From the NCBI GenBank assembly GCA_016271365.2, contig CM057451.1:371339501-371403500 (forward strand): a stretch of 64,000 bases of DNA, written 5' to 3'. The stretch is from Neoceratodus forsteri. Taxonomy: Eukaryota > Chordata > Ceratodontiformes > Ceratodontidae. The notes under the pieces are model-generated. The model was not told where the DNA came from, searched no databases, and saw only the letters and a program-made list of their open reading frames with translations. This document shows, piece after piece, positions 41,823-52,049 of the stretch. Position 1 is the first letter of the stretch, and every line of letters begins with the position of its first letter. The position numbers were made by a program, and so were the translations under genes.

Positions 41823-43185
41823 GCCCCTTACAGATGTATTAACTGCTTTAATGCTTCAGTCACACAGACTATGTGGTGTACCTAGGCATTAAACTCACAA
41901 ATGAAATTCAACATTTCTATAAATATAATAATCTGAAATTATTGGAGGAAATGGCTTTAAAGGTTCAGGTCTGGCAAAGACTCCCATTATCTCCAGAGGC
42001 AAAACTAAAGCTTTGAAAATAGTCGCCATCCCAAATATTTTGGTAGTAGTCTTTATTTTGTACATTTTCCGGCAATCCCCACGTTAGTTCCAGAGGTGTG
42101 GTTGAAGAAACTAAAAAAGATTTTTAGAGACTTTATACTGAATGGTAAGAAAGCTAGAATTGCTTATAATAAGTTATGTTTGCCTAGCAGGGCTTTGCCT
42201 GCCCTGACCCCCAGAACTATTATTTACCATACATGGTTAAATATGCATTAACATTAGCATTAGATAATCAGGAAAACTATACAATAGAGGATACATTGCT
42301 TGACTTGTGATTTGATAATACAAAGTTAATTTCAAACATGTGGTTTACATGATATAAATACAAACAATGTAAAAGTTAGCATTATGCAAAACATCCGTAC
42401 AACAATGACATACTATTTCAATAAAACAAAAATAGGAACTAGCATGTATCTGTCTAATCAGCTTTGGAAAAATTCAAATATTAAAATTAATGGGAAAACT
42501 TTAGATTTTCAGACTTGGAGAAAGAAGGGCATCTCTAGGTGGACAAACATCATAGAAAATATTGTTCTTTTGCCTTAGAAGGAGTGTAGAAGGTAGTATG
42601 AACTCGCTTAAACGGACTTCTTTAGATACCTTCAAATTAAAAGTTATTTTTGGGAGAGAGAGTGTCTAATTGGGCAGACACAAGACCATCAGAAGAAGAA
42701 ATATGTATATTTTTTAAAGATGGTAAAGGATTGTTTGCTTATTTACTGGCAAAACTCAATAATAACACAGACAAACTGAAAAAATGTAAAATAAGTGGTC
42801 AGAAGAGATCAATAAAAATTTAACAGAAATACAGTGGCGTAATCTCCTTAAGTCTTATACAGCCTCTATAGATAGGTCTAGCCAATACAACATTTTCAAT
42901 ACAGCTTATTTTACACCATATAAATTATATAAAGCTAATTTTAAGGAAGATGATACTTGCTGGCTCTGTAACAGGGTAAATGCAAATTTATTACATATGT
43001 TTTGGGCCTATGACATGATTCAAGAGTGGTGGTCCGAAACGTTTAGAATCATTGATAAAATCAGTACTGTCAATACGTCTGTTTCAGACAGGGACACCTT
43101 AAAGACTATAGTGCATGGTTAGCCCCTATTGTTTATGGATTTTCATACACTCTAAAATGCTATTACGGTACAGTTCAAAGGTCAT

Positions 43186-43228
43186 GAAAAGTTGTTGTGG
43201 TATTGTTCTGACATCACAACAACTTTTC
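43186..43228. repeat. Perfect 14-bp hairpin
   Basis: GAAAAGTTGTTGTG (43186-43199) and its exact reverse complement CACAACAACTTTTC (43215-43228) with a 15-nt loop, just after the L1 end. Possibly a miniature palindromic element. Confidence 0.8.
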
Positions 43229-43580
43229 AGCCTTGATGTGCCACCTGATTGGTTAAAGATGCTACTTTGATGAAAAAACCTTGGAAAAATGGCGACGCTG
43301 TTTAACGAGCACCGAGCAGGTGACAGAGACAGTCTGGACATGGACAGCCATAGACAGCTTCATGTTTCCAAACTGTTCTTCTTTCCCAGTTTTTTCTTTT
43401 TTTTAATTAACACTGTGGTCATGGAAGGACAGTCAGGAGTGGAGTGATGGATCCTCAAGAGTGACACAGTCAAACATAGTGAGGTGTTGGAGGGAATGGG
43501 AACAATTTCTTAAGGTACTGAAAAGCTGACAAACTGACTGAGGTTGAACTGTTAAAGAAAAAACATACACTATATATCAC

Positions 43581-43738
43581 AGTGTGTGGGTGCCCATACA
43601 CACCTAAGGCTATGTTTCCATCTTGGGCATGTGATAACATCATGGAGCCTTCTCAAGCTTTGTTCTTGAGGTCTCTATGATGTCATCACATGCCCTTGAT
43701 GGAAACACAGCCTTGTTGTGTATGGGTACCCATACACT
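43581..43738. mobile_element. 158-bp palindromic miniature element
   Basis: The left half begins AGTGTGTGGGTGCCCATACA and continues AAGGCTATGTTTCCATC-TTGGGCATGTGATAACATCAT. The right half is the inverted counterpart, with ATGATGTCATCACATGCCC, GATGGAAACACAGCCTT and GGGTACCCATACACT. Both ends carry a smaller palindrome (GGGTGCCC and GGGTACCC). No ORF. Superfamily and target duplication unclear. Confidence 0.8.
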
Positions 43739-43929
43739 ATTCTGCATATTTTAGAAGACTACAATAAAAACCATGGTCCAGATTTTCAAAGGGCCCTTAG
43801 ACCAACACAAGGTGCGTCAAACAAACACCTTGTATCAAATCCAGGTGCACCAAACACAGTGCACCGTATTTTGCAAGAAAAGCATTCTCTGTGGCAAAGT
43901 CCTCCAAAATGATGCAAGAGGATCACTGC

Positions 43930-44050
43930 ATCAAAAATATGATGCATGGGTGTGAGAAAGACGCAAACTGAGAATGATACATGTTGAGTCAAAAATATGA
44001 TGCATGGAGTGATATGGAGGAAAAATGTTGCAAGTTGAGTCAAAAATTGT
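43930..44050. repeat. Approximately 55-bp degenerate tandem repeat
   Basis: TCAAAAATATGATGCATGG occurs at about 43932 and 43989, and a partial TCAAAAATTGTGG at about 44040, each preceded by a GTTGAG-like word. Confidence 0.6.
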
Positions 44051-44269
44051 GGTGGCTGAAATGGCATCTGGAAACGAGCATTACAATGTGCACCATGCAG
44101 GACTCTTCTAGCAGAATGCCATGTATAGTACAACAGTCAGGTCTTCCCACCTGCTGTGGGCCTCTGTATATGCTTTTTTGTCAGACCAGCTCTGGCTGAT
44201 CTAATAGCAGCATGCGGAGACAAAGGAGTGCACACAAGGAAGGAGGTGCTCTTGAAAAGTTAATTCAAA

Positions 44270-44574
44270 TCCACTCTAAAAATCTGGGCACTCGCCACCA
44301 AATAATATAGGACACCACAGCAGAACATCTTTTAGTCGATTATTTTATTACTCCATGTCAATAGAGACAAACACACTCTGTGACTACCTGGCGTATTTCT
44401 GACAACTGTCCTTTATCAAGCATTTTGATAAAGGACAGTTGTCTGAAACGCATCAGGCGGGCACAGAGTGTGTTTATCAGTATTGACGTGGAGTAATAAA
44501 ATAATCAATTACCAGATGTTCTGCTGTGGTGTCCTATACTATTTGGTGGTGAGTGCCCAAATTTCCAGAGTGGA
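44270..44574. mobile_element. 305-bp imperfect palindrome (150-bp arms, 5-nt loop)
   Basis: The arms 44270-44419 and 44425-44574 are inverted copies. From the centre outward: TTTATCAA-GCATT-TTGATAAA, GACAACTGTCC, AACACACTCTGTG, GAGTAATAAAATAATC, CAGCAGAACATCT, GGACACCACAG, GGGCACTCGCCACCAAATA and CCACTCT. Mismatches are scattered, for example CTACCTGGCG against CGCATCAGGCG. A foldback-type element or MITE with no coding capacity. Confidence 0.9.
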
Positions 44575-44929
44575 CTCCAACAGCAGCATGCATCTTTGAC
44601 ACAGTGTCAACAATTTCCACCTTAGAAAAATCCAAAAAAAGGGGGGACAGTGCATCATTTTTTGACGCAAGCCCCATTGCAACATGGTGCACCCCTTTTT
44701 TTGACACAAACCTGATGCAAGCCACTTTGGCGCAGGCACTTTTGCTTTTGATGCAAGCAGTGTTAGCAAACTGGAACTGAAGCAAGTTTTTACGCAGCTT
44801 TGCATCATTCCCTTCCGGCGTAAGAAACATAGAAACATAGAATTTGATGGCAGATAAGGACCGCTTGGCCCACCTAGTCTGCCCATTTTCCTACCTAACA
44901 GATAAGCTGCAGATCCTAGTTAACCAACA

Positions 44930-47700
44930 GCTTACTTCCTCCTACCTCCTACTAGGACTGCCTTATGTCTGTCCCATGCATTCTTGAATTCCCCCACTGT
45001 TCTTGACTCCACGACCTCCTCAGGGAGGCTATTCCATGCATCCACAACCCTCTCTGTGAAAAAATACTTTCTCACATTACTTCTGAGCTGTCCCCCCACT
45101 ATCTTCAAATTGTGCCCCCTTGTTCTTGCACATCTCTTTTTCTGAAAGATGCCACCCTCTTGGACTTTGTTGATTCCCTTGAGGTACTTGAAAGTTTCTA
45201 TCATGTCCCCTCTCTCCCTCCTTTACTCAAGGGTATACATATTAAGCTCCTTTAGTCTTTCTTCGTATGTCTTCTGGTGCAGACCCTGCACCATTTTGGT
45301 TGCCCTCCTCTGGACAGCCTCCACTCTGTCTATGTCTTTGCGGAGATGGGGTCTCCAGAACTGCACACAGTACTCCAGATGGGGTCTCACCAACTGTCTG
45401 TACAGAGGGATAACAACTTCCTGTTTTCTGCTATTGATGCCTCTCCCTATGCATCCCAGTATCCCCCCAGCCTTCCTTACTGCCCTTTCATTGCTTGCCC
45501 ACCTTTAGGTCATCTGATATAATTACCCCCAGGTCCCTTTCCATTTTTACTGTTGTCAGTATCTCACCCCCCATTGTCTACTCTTCCCCTGGGTTTTTGT
45601 TTCCCAGGTGCATTACCTTGCATTTCTTTGCATTGAATCTGAGCTGCCATACATTTGACCATTTCTCCAACCTTGCCAAGTCCCTTCTCATCCTTTCCAC
45701 TCCACCTGGTGTATCAACCCTGTTGCAGATCTTTGTGTCGTCTGCAAAGAGACATACTTCTCCTTCCAGTTCCTCTGCAATGTCACTTATAAAGACATTA
45801 AAAAGGACCGGTCCCAGTACTGCACCCTGCAGTACCCTGCTAGTAACCCTCCTTTCTTCACTGTGGACTCCATTTACTACTACCCTTTGCGTCCTCTTGT
45901 CTAGCCAATTTTTTATCCAGGCTACCACCTTGGGACCCACTCCAAGGCTAGCTAACTTGTGTATTAATCTTTTGTGTGGGACTATATCAAATGCCTTGCT
46001 AAAATCTAGGTAGCCATGTCCACAGCCCCTCCCTGGTCAACTACTTTGGTCACCCAGTCAAAGAAATCTATTAGATTCTGCCTGACACGACCTTCCCATC
46101 GTGAATCCATGCTGCCTTGGGTCCTGCAGCCCCACTGGCCTCTAGGTACTCAACAATTCTTTCCTTCAGAAGTGATTCCATCATTCTCCCTACCACTGAG
46201 GTCAAACTAACTGGTCTATAGTTTTCTGCCTCTGTCCTGCTCCCACTTTTGTGAAGAGGAATCACATCAGCCCTCCTCCAGTCCTCAGGTACCACCCCAT
46301 CCTCCCATGATTTGTTAAAGAGAGTAGTCAGCGGTGTCACTAGTTCTACCCTTAGTTCTTTTAGAATTCTTGGGTGAATCCCATCAGGCCCCATTGCTTT
46401 GTCCACCTTTAATTTTATTAGTTCTTTAGAACCCTTTCTTCTGTAAATGGACTGGTATAGGCCCCGTCTTTCAGAGTGTTTCTCTTGTTTGGTTTAAGTA
46501 CCTCCCTCCTCTTCCTTTGTGAATACTGAGCAGAAATATTCATTCAGTATCCCTGCTTTTCACTGTCACCCTCTACCCACATTCTTCCCTTTATTAAGCC
46601 TCAGTATCCCTCCTTTGGTCTTTCTTCGCTCCCTCAATAACCCACTAAAAGGTCTTATCCCTTCTTATAGAGTGGCTATCCTTTCCTTGGTTTGGGCCTT
46701 TGCTATTCTGACTGCCTTCCCAGCCTCTTTCTGCTTTAACTGATAAATTTCTCTGTCCTGCTCCTTCTGTGTTTCTTATATTTCCTGAATGCTATCCTTT
46801 TCTCCTTAACCTTCCTGCCACCTCTTGAGAACCATAGCGTTTTTTTCCCTTGGATTGTGGTTTTGTTGATTTGCTTTTCGCAAAAAAGCATTTACCTCTG
46901 TGATGGTTGTTCTGATTACTCCCATTGTTCCTCCATCCTCCTTCTTGCCTGTTTGCTAGTGCTTTTCTGAGACACTCTCTATTTTCCCAAAGTCAGCCCT
47001 CCTAAAGTCCAATACTCTTGCTTTTTGTATGGCTTGGATTGTATGGCTGTGTTTATTGTGAACCACACTGTTTGGTGGTCGCTGTTCCCAGATGGCTACC
47101 CACCTCTAAATCTGAGATTCTTTCTCCGTCCCATTTGAGAGTGCCAGGTCTAAGATTGCTCCTCCGAGTGGGTTCCAATACTAGCTGTCTGAGGCATGCC
47201 CTGTAGGGCATCAAGAATGACCTTGCTCTTGGATGTGCCTGCAGCAAAGGTGCTCCAGTTAACATCTGGCATATTCAGGTCCCCCATCAACAATATCTCC
47301 CCTTTTTCTGCCATTCTAAGGAAGCCTTCTATAATGTCCTTGTCCATTCCCTCCCCCTGAGATGGGAGTCTGTATACAACCCCCATGCGGATTGTGGTGC
47401 CATTTCCTGTCTCCAGGGTGACCCAGAGTGTCTCATCTGCTCCCTGTTTACTCTTTAGTTCTGTTGCTTTGATCCTTTCCTTTACACAGAGAGCTACTCC
47501 TCCTCCTCTTTACCCTCCCTGTCCCTCCTGTAGATTGTGTATCCGGTATGTTGACATCCCAGTCATGGTTCTCTGTGTACCATGTTTCGTGACTGCACAA
47601 TATCCAGGCAACCCACTTCCATCAAGGCCACTAGTTCAGGAGCTTGTTACACAGACTACGGGCATTGGTACTCATCACCCTCCACTTTTTGATGGCCTTA
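44930..47700 (-). pseudogene. CR1 ORF2 (endonuclease and RT)
   Basis: Endonuclease at 47386-47150: MGVVYRLPSQGEGMDKD, ILLMGDLNMPDVNW. RT in pieces: DKAMGPDGIHPRILKELRV and SLTSVVGRMMESLLKERIVE (46406-46071), [35 protein letters not shown] and [18 protein letters not shown] (45940-45578), with the FADD box intact. Thumb and tail at 45204-44932: MIETFKYLKGINKVQEGG, VVDAWNSLPEEVVES. Many frameshifts between 46400 and 47150. Confidence 0.85.
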
Positions 47701-48052
47701 CCCTTTTAGCCCCATTTCTGTCCTTACTACCTTGCCTTTTTTACATTTACCTCTGTCCTGCTCCCTAATGACTTCTCTACCTTGGTGTGTACCTCACTAA
47801 TTACTGTGTTTTTGTGGGGAGGTGGGATTTCCCTGCTCCTTTTCAGTGCTCTCCCCTGGCTAGTTTAAATGCTTGCCAATGAAGCATTTAAACCTCTCAC
47901 CTAGATCCTGTTCCTCCCGGACAGATGCAGACCATTGCACCAGTATAGATCTGCATCCTCCAGGTGGCTCCCAGTCCCAAATGAAGCCAAAACCCTGGGC
48001 TCCCACCCAGTTTCAACCACTCATTGAATTCCCTGGTGAGGAGCACCTAGTA

Positions 48053-48508
48053 TCACCCTTGCCATAGACAGGCAGCACCTCCTAGAAGGTTACTGAATGT
48101 GCTACTGTTCAAGGCCCATCTCAACTCTACAAACTCCTCTTGCACTGCTCTGATCCCATTCCTAGCCAGGTCATTTGTCCCTAGGTGGACAATGACATCC
48201 AGCTCCCTCCCTCGTGCAGCTGCTCCCATGATCCTGAGGATTCGCTTCCTGTCCCTCCAAGCCGTGGCGCCAGGCAGGCACCTTACCGCCCTCTCCCCTT
48301 CCTCCCCCATTTCTACCCCCCCAATGATTGAGTCCCCCACCAGGAGTTGTTTCCTTCCTCTGTGGGGTCTCATGCCACCCTCCTGTGGGTCTCCTTTGTG
48401 AAGGTTCCCAGCATCCTCCTTGGTCTCCACTGCAGGTGCCTCCATAGAGGAACCACTATCCACCAAGCACCTTGCATCCTTCTCTGGCCTTTGAAAATCA
48501 AGCCCCAC
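48053..48508 (-). pseudogene. CR1 ORF1 esterase-like fragment
   Basis: LLVGDSIIGGVEMGEEGE carries the GDS nucleophile block in frame with WRDRKRILRIMGAA and LDVIVHLGTNDLARNG, the Gly/Asn block. The two blocks are in one frame here, unlike the copy at 21340. The frame breaks before the catalytic His block (compare LHLSMKG at about 22226). Confidence 0.8.
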
Positions 48509-48540
48509 ATGTCCAATTAGGACTATTTAATTTCTAGAGC

Positions 48541-50279
48541 TGACAAAATAGTAGTTTAAAGGCTGATTTAATAAAACTGAAAGACACAGACAGTCTTGGA
48601 TCCTTTTCCTGTCTGGAACTGGAAACCACTTTTTTTATCATATTTTTTTATTTCTTTTTTTCTCCCGGAGTCCTCTGCTGCCCTTCTGATGTACCCCCCC
48701 GGCACCAGGTTTTAGACCCCCTTCCCTTAACCCCCATGACTTACCCTTCATGGCAGGCGGTGGGGAGTGACTCGACCCACCAGATTAGATCTAGTATTCA
48801 GGGAGGTGCTCTCCCGAGCCATTGCAGTGGGGGACCATCGTTATCCTTGCAGAGGACTCCCTTTTCCATTTTTCTTGCTTCCCCCTGAGGGATGCAGCAT
48901 GCAAGGTGCTGGCAGCAGCAGCACGCATGCTCGCTCCTGTGCACGCTCCTGCCAGGCGATTGTCGCAGTCCCTCGCCTACATTCATCAGTGCTGACGTGC
49001 CACCTCCCAGCCTCAACTAGGGGGCAGGCAATTGCTGAGTGCTGCTAACCCCCCTCCCCGGAGAAGGAGAGCAGTCCTAGGGATGCTCAGTCCTTCTCTC
49101 CTGCCAACTCTCAGGTGGCCCATGCTCGCTCCTGAACATGGGTCGCTGTGTGATGTGCAGGTGTCCAGCTTCAGCCTCAGCGCCACCCAGCCGGCACTTT
49201 TGCATGCATTGCAAACTGTACTGGACTCTCTTTAAGACATTTGTCATTCAATGGCTAAAGATCTTTTTACAAACTAGTGACAGAGAATACAGATGCATTT
49301 ATTAATATAATGATCATCTCTGTTTCTGTGTAATGAAAAGGCAGCCAAGTTTCCAGTCAGTTTGGGTAGCCTGGACATGGACTGTGAAAACAAAGGAGGG
49401 GAAGAGATCAGTTTCTTGAGTAAGAGTGGGGCCAGGGTGAGGCAGTTTGCGAAACAAAACTTAAGCAACATGACTTTCATACACACTATATCCAAAAGTG
49501 TGTTACAAGGGACAGGAGCTCCATAATGGTAGTGCTGGGAATGTAGACTAGAATAGAATTTGTGGTGCCCAGTGTGGCCTGACAGGGAATAAAAAAAAAT
49601 GTCCCCCTTTTCCAGCTTTTTGATGGGTCCAGTAAGGAGTGGCTTATAATGCACCAAAACCTGGTTCATCAGGGAATAAAACAACATAATTTCCCCTTCC
49701 TCAAACTACCTGATGGGTCCAATGCCCAATCAAGGCCCTTGTTAGTTGAGCAGTGGCCTTCATTTGTTTGAATCTGCCCTCTAAAATAGACAAAAATGCA
49801 ATTTTAAATGCAACCCTATACAAGTCTATGGCACTCATCCCCGCACTCTCCCTGTACTTACACCACATAACCTGAGAGCACAAGGGCATGTCTAGGAATT
49901 GGAAAGTGGAAGGGATTGGGCTCTCAACACCATGGAGCCAAAATGCAATCTCTTCCCTCCCAAAATACAAGCACATTTACATTAATCACTTACCGGCATT
50001 AGACTTTGGGGCAGGTACTGTAAGGGAGCTACAGTGTTTCTGTGGTGAGCACCACAAAAGGTGCTTTTTAATATTGGGCTATTATTGTGTAAAGATTCTT
50101 AGCAAGACATAATAGGATAATAAATTATCCATTTCATAATGGGTTCATGCTACATATGTGCCAGTAAACAGGACTGAAAACATTTCCAAGTGTGCCAGAA
50201 TATCTGGTCATAAAACACCAGTGAATGCATTTAAAGAAGAACTGTGCTGAACCTGTAAATCATTGGACTTCCAGTTCCA
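48541..50279. other. Unassigned region, probably degraded repeats
   Basis: No supported ORF. The part 48640-49230 is pyrimidine- and GC-rich; 49260-50270 is AT-richer and has two similar phrases, TTTTGATGGGTCCAGTAAGG near 49618 and CCTGATGGGTCCAATGCC near 49710, each near GGTTCATCAGGGAATAAAA-like words. Bases 50230-50412 may be the 5' UTR of the following L1. Confidence 0.5.
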
Positions 50280-50412
50280 CCTTCATGCCGAGAAGCCACT
50301 AGACGTCTGAGCTCCGTCCCCCGGGAACAACAAAATCATTCTTTTACCTCTCCCTTCCCCCAAACCTTCACTAAAAGCCGTCATAAGGGCAGAGGAGAAG
50401 ATTTGCTTCGCG

Positions 50413-51480
50413 ATGCCTCCAAAGTCAAAGGTGAAAGACACCCTGATGGAATTTTTAACACCGACCGCATTGTTGGACCCACATGATCCCAAGGCTCAGA
50501 ACAAAAACAGGGCCACTGCTGCTCCGTCACAGACACCCGAAAGTGCTTGGGAGCCACCGGAGGAAGGATTTACCATCACTTCCAGGAGGCTGTTTCTCGA
50601 GCTTGGGAAACTAAATGACATCTTGAGTAAAATAGAACAATCGGCAGCAGATAACTTCAAAAGCATCGCTGAGGTTAAAAAGTGCACAGCAGACCTTGAG
50701 GTGAGCCTTAATGACACGGATAGTGCAGTGGACCGCAATGAAGACATGCTGCAACTTCTACTGCGGTTGGAGAAAGAAATGTCAGAGAAGCTGGACAACC
50801 TGGAGCTTCGCTCCCGAAGAGATAATTTGAGGATTTATGGCATGCCTGAAGACACAGAGCAGGGTAGGATGGAGGAGTCTTTAAACTCCTTCCTAAAAGA
50901 AATATTAGACTTGTCAGCAGACCTACCTCTAAACATTGTTCGCGCCCATAGGGCTCTGGATAAAAAACCCATGAGACCGAACGCTACTTCCAGGTCCATA
51001 GTGTTAAAATTCCTGGACTATAGGATCAAAAACCAAGTAATGCAAGCTGCCTGGGCCAAAAAAGAGATTGTATTTGGGGATGAACTCCTATACTTTGATT
51101 ACGACTGTACTCCATCACCCAACAGAAAAGGCAGATGCTCCTGGAAATAAAGAAATGTTTGGCCACAAAGAACATACAAATGCACTTGATTGCACCCGCT
51201 CAACTAAAAATCTTCCTTCAAGAGGGTCCAGGATTTTTCCGCTCGCTGGGAGAAGCCAAACCCACACTGTTGAAGCTGGGGGTCCCCCAAGATCTGCTAT
51301 CCAGACCCACCTCACTAGAACAGGAATACCTGAGTGGAGGGGATGGGTGGTTCAGGGCTCCAGGCTCAAGAAAATGTGGCCATTCATCCTCTTCAGGCCC
51401 TTCCAGACATTCAGAGGGAAGGACTCTCATGGGTCCAAAGGTGGCTGATCCCACGAGGGCAGCCGAACATCCCAATAGTT
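50413..51480 (+). pseudogene. L1 ORF1 (coiled coil, RRM, C-terminal domain)
   Basis: The RNA-binding trimeric protein of L1. Frame 50413-51150: the N-terminus MPPKSKVKDTLMEFLTP, a long coiled coil (LFLELGKLNDILSKIEQSAA through LLLRLEKEMSEKLDN), then LELRSRRDNLRIYGMPEDTE, the start of the RRM, IVRAHRALDKKP, and SIVLKFLDYRIKNQVMQAAW. A frameshift at about 51120 moves the C-terminal domain to another frame: LLEIKKCLATKNIQMHLIAP, AQLKIFLQEGPGF and AKPTLLKLG. I chose the ATG at 50413 because it gives the standard basic start. A complete domain set with one break. Confidence 0.85.
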
Positions 51481-52049
51481 GAACACTCCACCTTTCCCAG
51501 CTGAGAGACATACTAGTCTGGACTTTACTGCAGGTCTTTCTGCACAGCTGAGACTGGAGCGTTTGATTGGTCCCACAGGGACACAGAAGAGACCCCTTGA
51601 GGGTGTCTCTTGGCAGCCAATATCCGAGGCTGATTGTCTATTATTCTGTAATGGCATACTTTAGTATATTTCACTTCAAAGGGTAACTAGGGAGAGGGGA
51701 AGAGGTTTCTATTATAATGGCAAGGATTGGGGGGCAGCCTGGGATACTGCAGGCAGGCTATTATTGTAATTGCTTTCTCCCCCATCCTAACAGGCTTTTT
51801 CTGTTTTCTGCCTGCTCCCCTTCCCCGCAGGGTCATTGGACCCCGGCACAGGGACTGGCAACCCTTTCAGCGGAGAGGCTTTGAGAAGCATGGACTAGAG
51901 ACACACAGAACACTCTTCAAAGGAATTTCATTCTGGAGGGCCTCCCCACCGGCAACAGGTCCAGAGGCCCCCATGGGCTTCATCTCCAATGATTAAGCAG
52001 GCTATTTGATGTAAACAGCAAACCTAGTCAGGGTATCTGATAGAAAGAG

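Larger units (their letters stand above)
37960..43125 (+). mobile_element. Decayed L1-type LINE ORF2, split by other LINE/SINE insertions
   Basis: Three blocks of one L1 ORF2. Block 1 (37960-38306): SFKSTFISLIPKPEKDHEN and NYGQLLYFTINIKYF (the LIPKP...YRPI box). Block 2 (39813-40370): SLDAFKAFDIVEWH-type, RQGCTLSPTLLVLALETLLS and DADDLLLLEYPNNSLKE, where the ADD box keeps both Asp. Block 3 (41860-43125): YLGIKLTNEIQHFYKY, VQVWQRLPLSPEAKL, and near the end CWLCNRVNANLLHMFWA, the Cys/His C-terminal motif of L1 ORF2. The gaps are a CR1 (38307-39812) and a CR1-like plus MIR-like cluster (about 40375-41830). Many stops. Confidence 0.82.
43775..44822 (+). mobile_element. Probable non-autonomous Harbinger-related element, right end missing
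   Basis: The left end, GGTCCAGATTTTCAAA, matches 13 of 16 bases of the Harbinger terminal repeat at 9213. The interior has recurring GATGCA/TGCATC and TTGACGCAA/GCGCAG words and no credible ORF. It contains the 305-bp palindrome and is cut off by the CR1 at 44823. No right terminal repeat was found, so the call is tentative. Confidence 0.4.
44823..48540 (-). mobile_element. CR1 LINE (family 1), from within ORF1 to 3' end
   Basis: The low-coordinate end starts GAAACATAGAAACATAGAA, the CR1 3' tail in reverse. At 3.7 kb it keeps the ORF1 esterase region (48508-48053) and most of ORF2. Its sequence tracks the CR1 at 20541-25326 throughout. The 5' end is truncated at about 48540. Confidence 0.88.
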
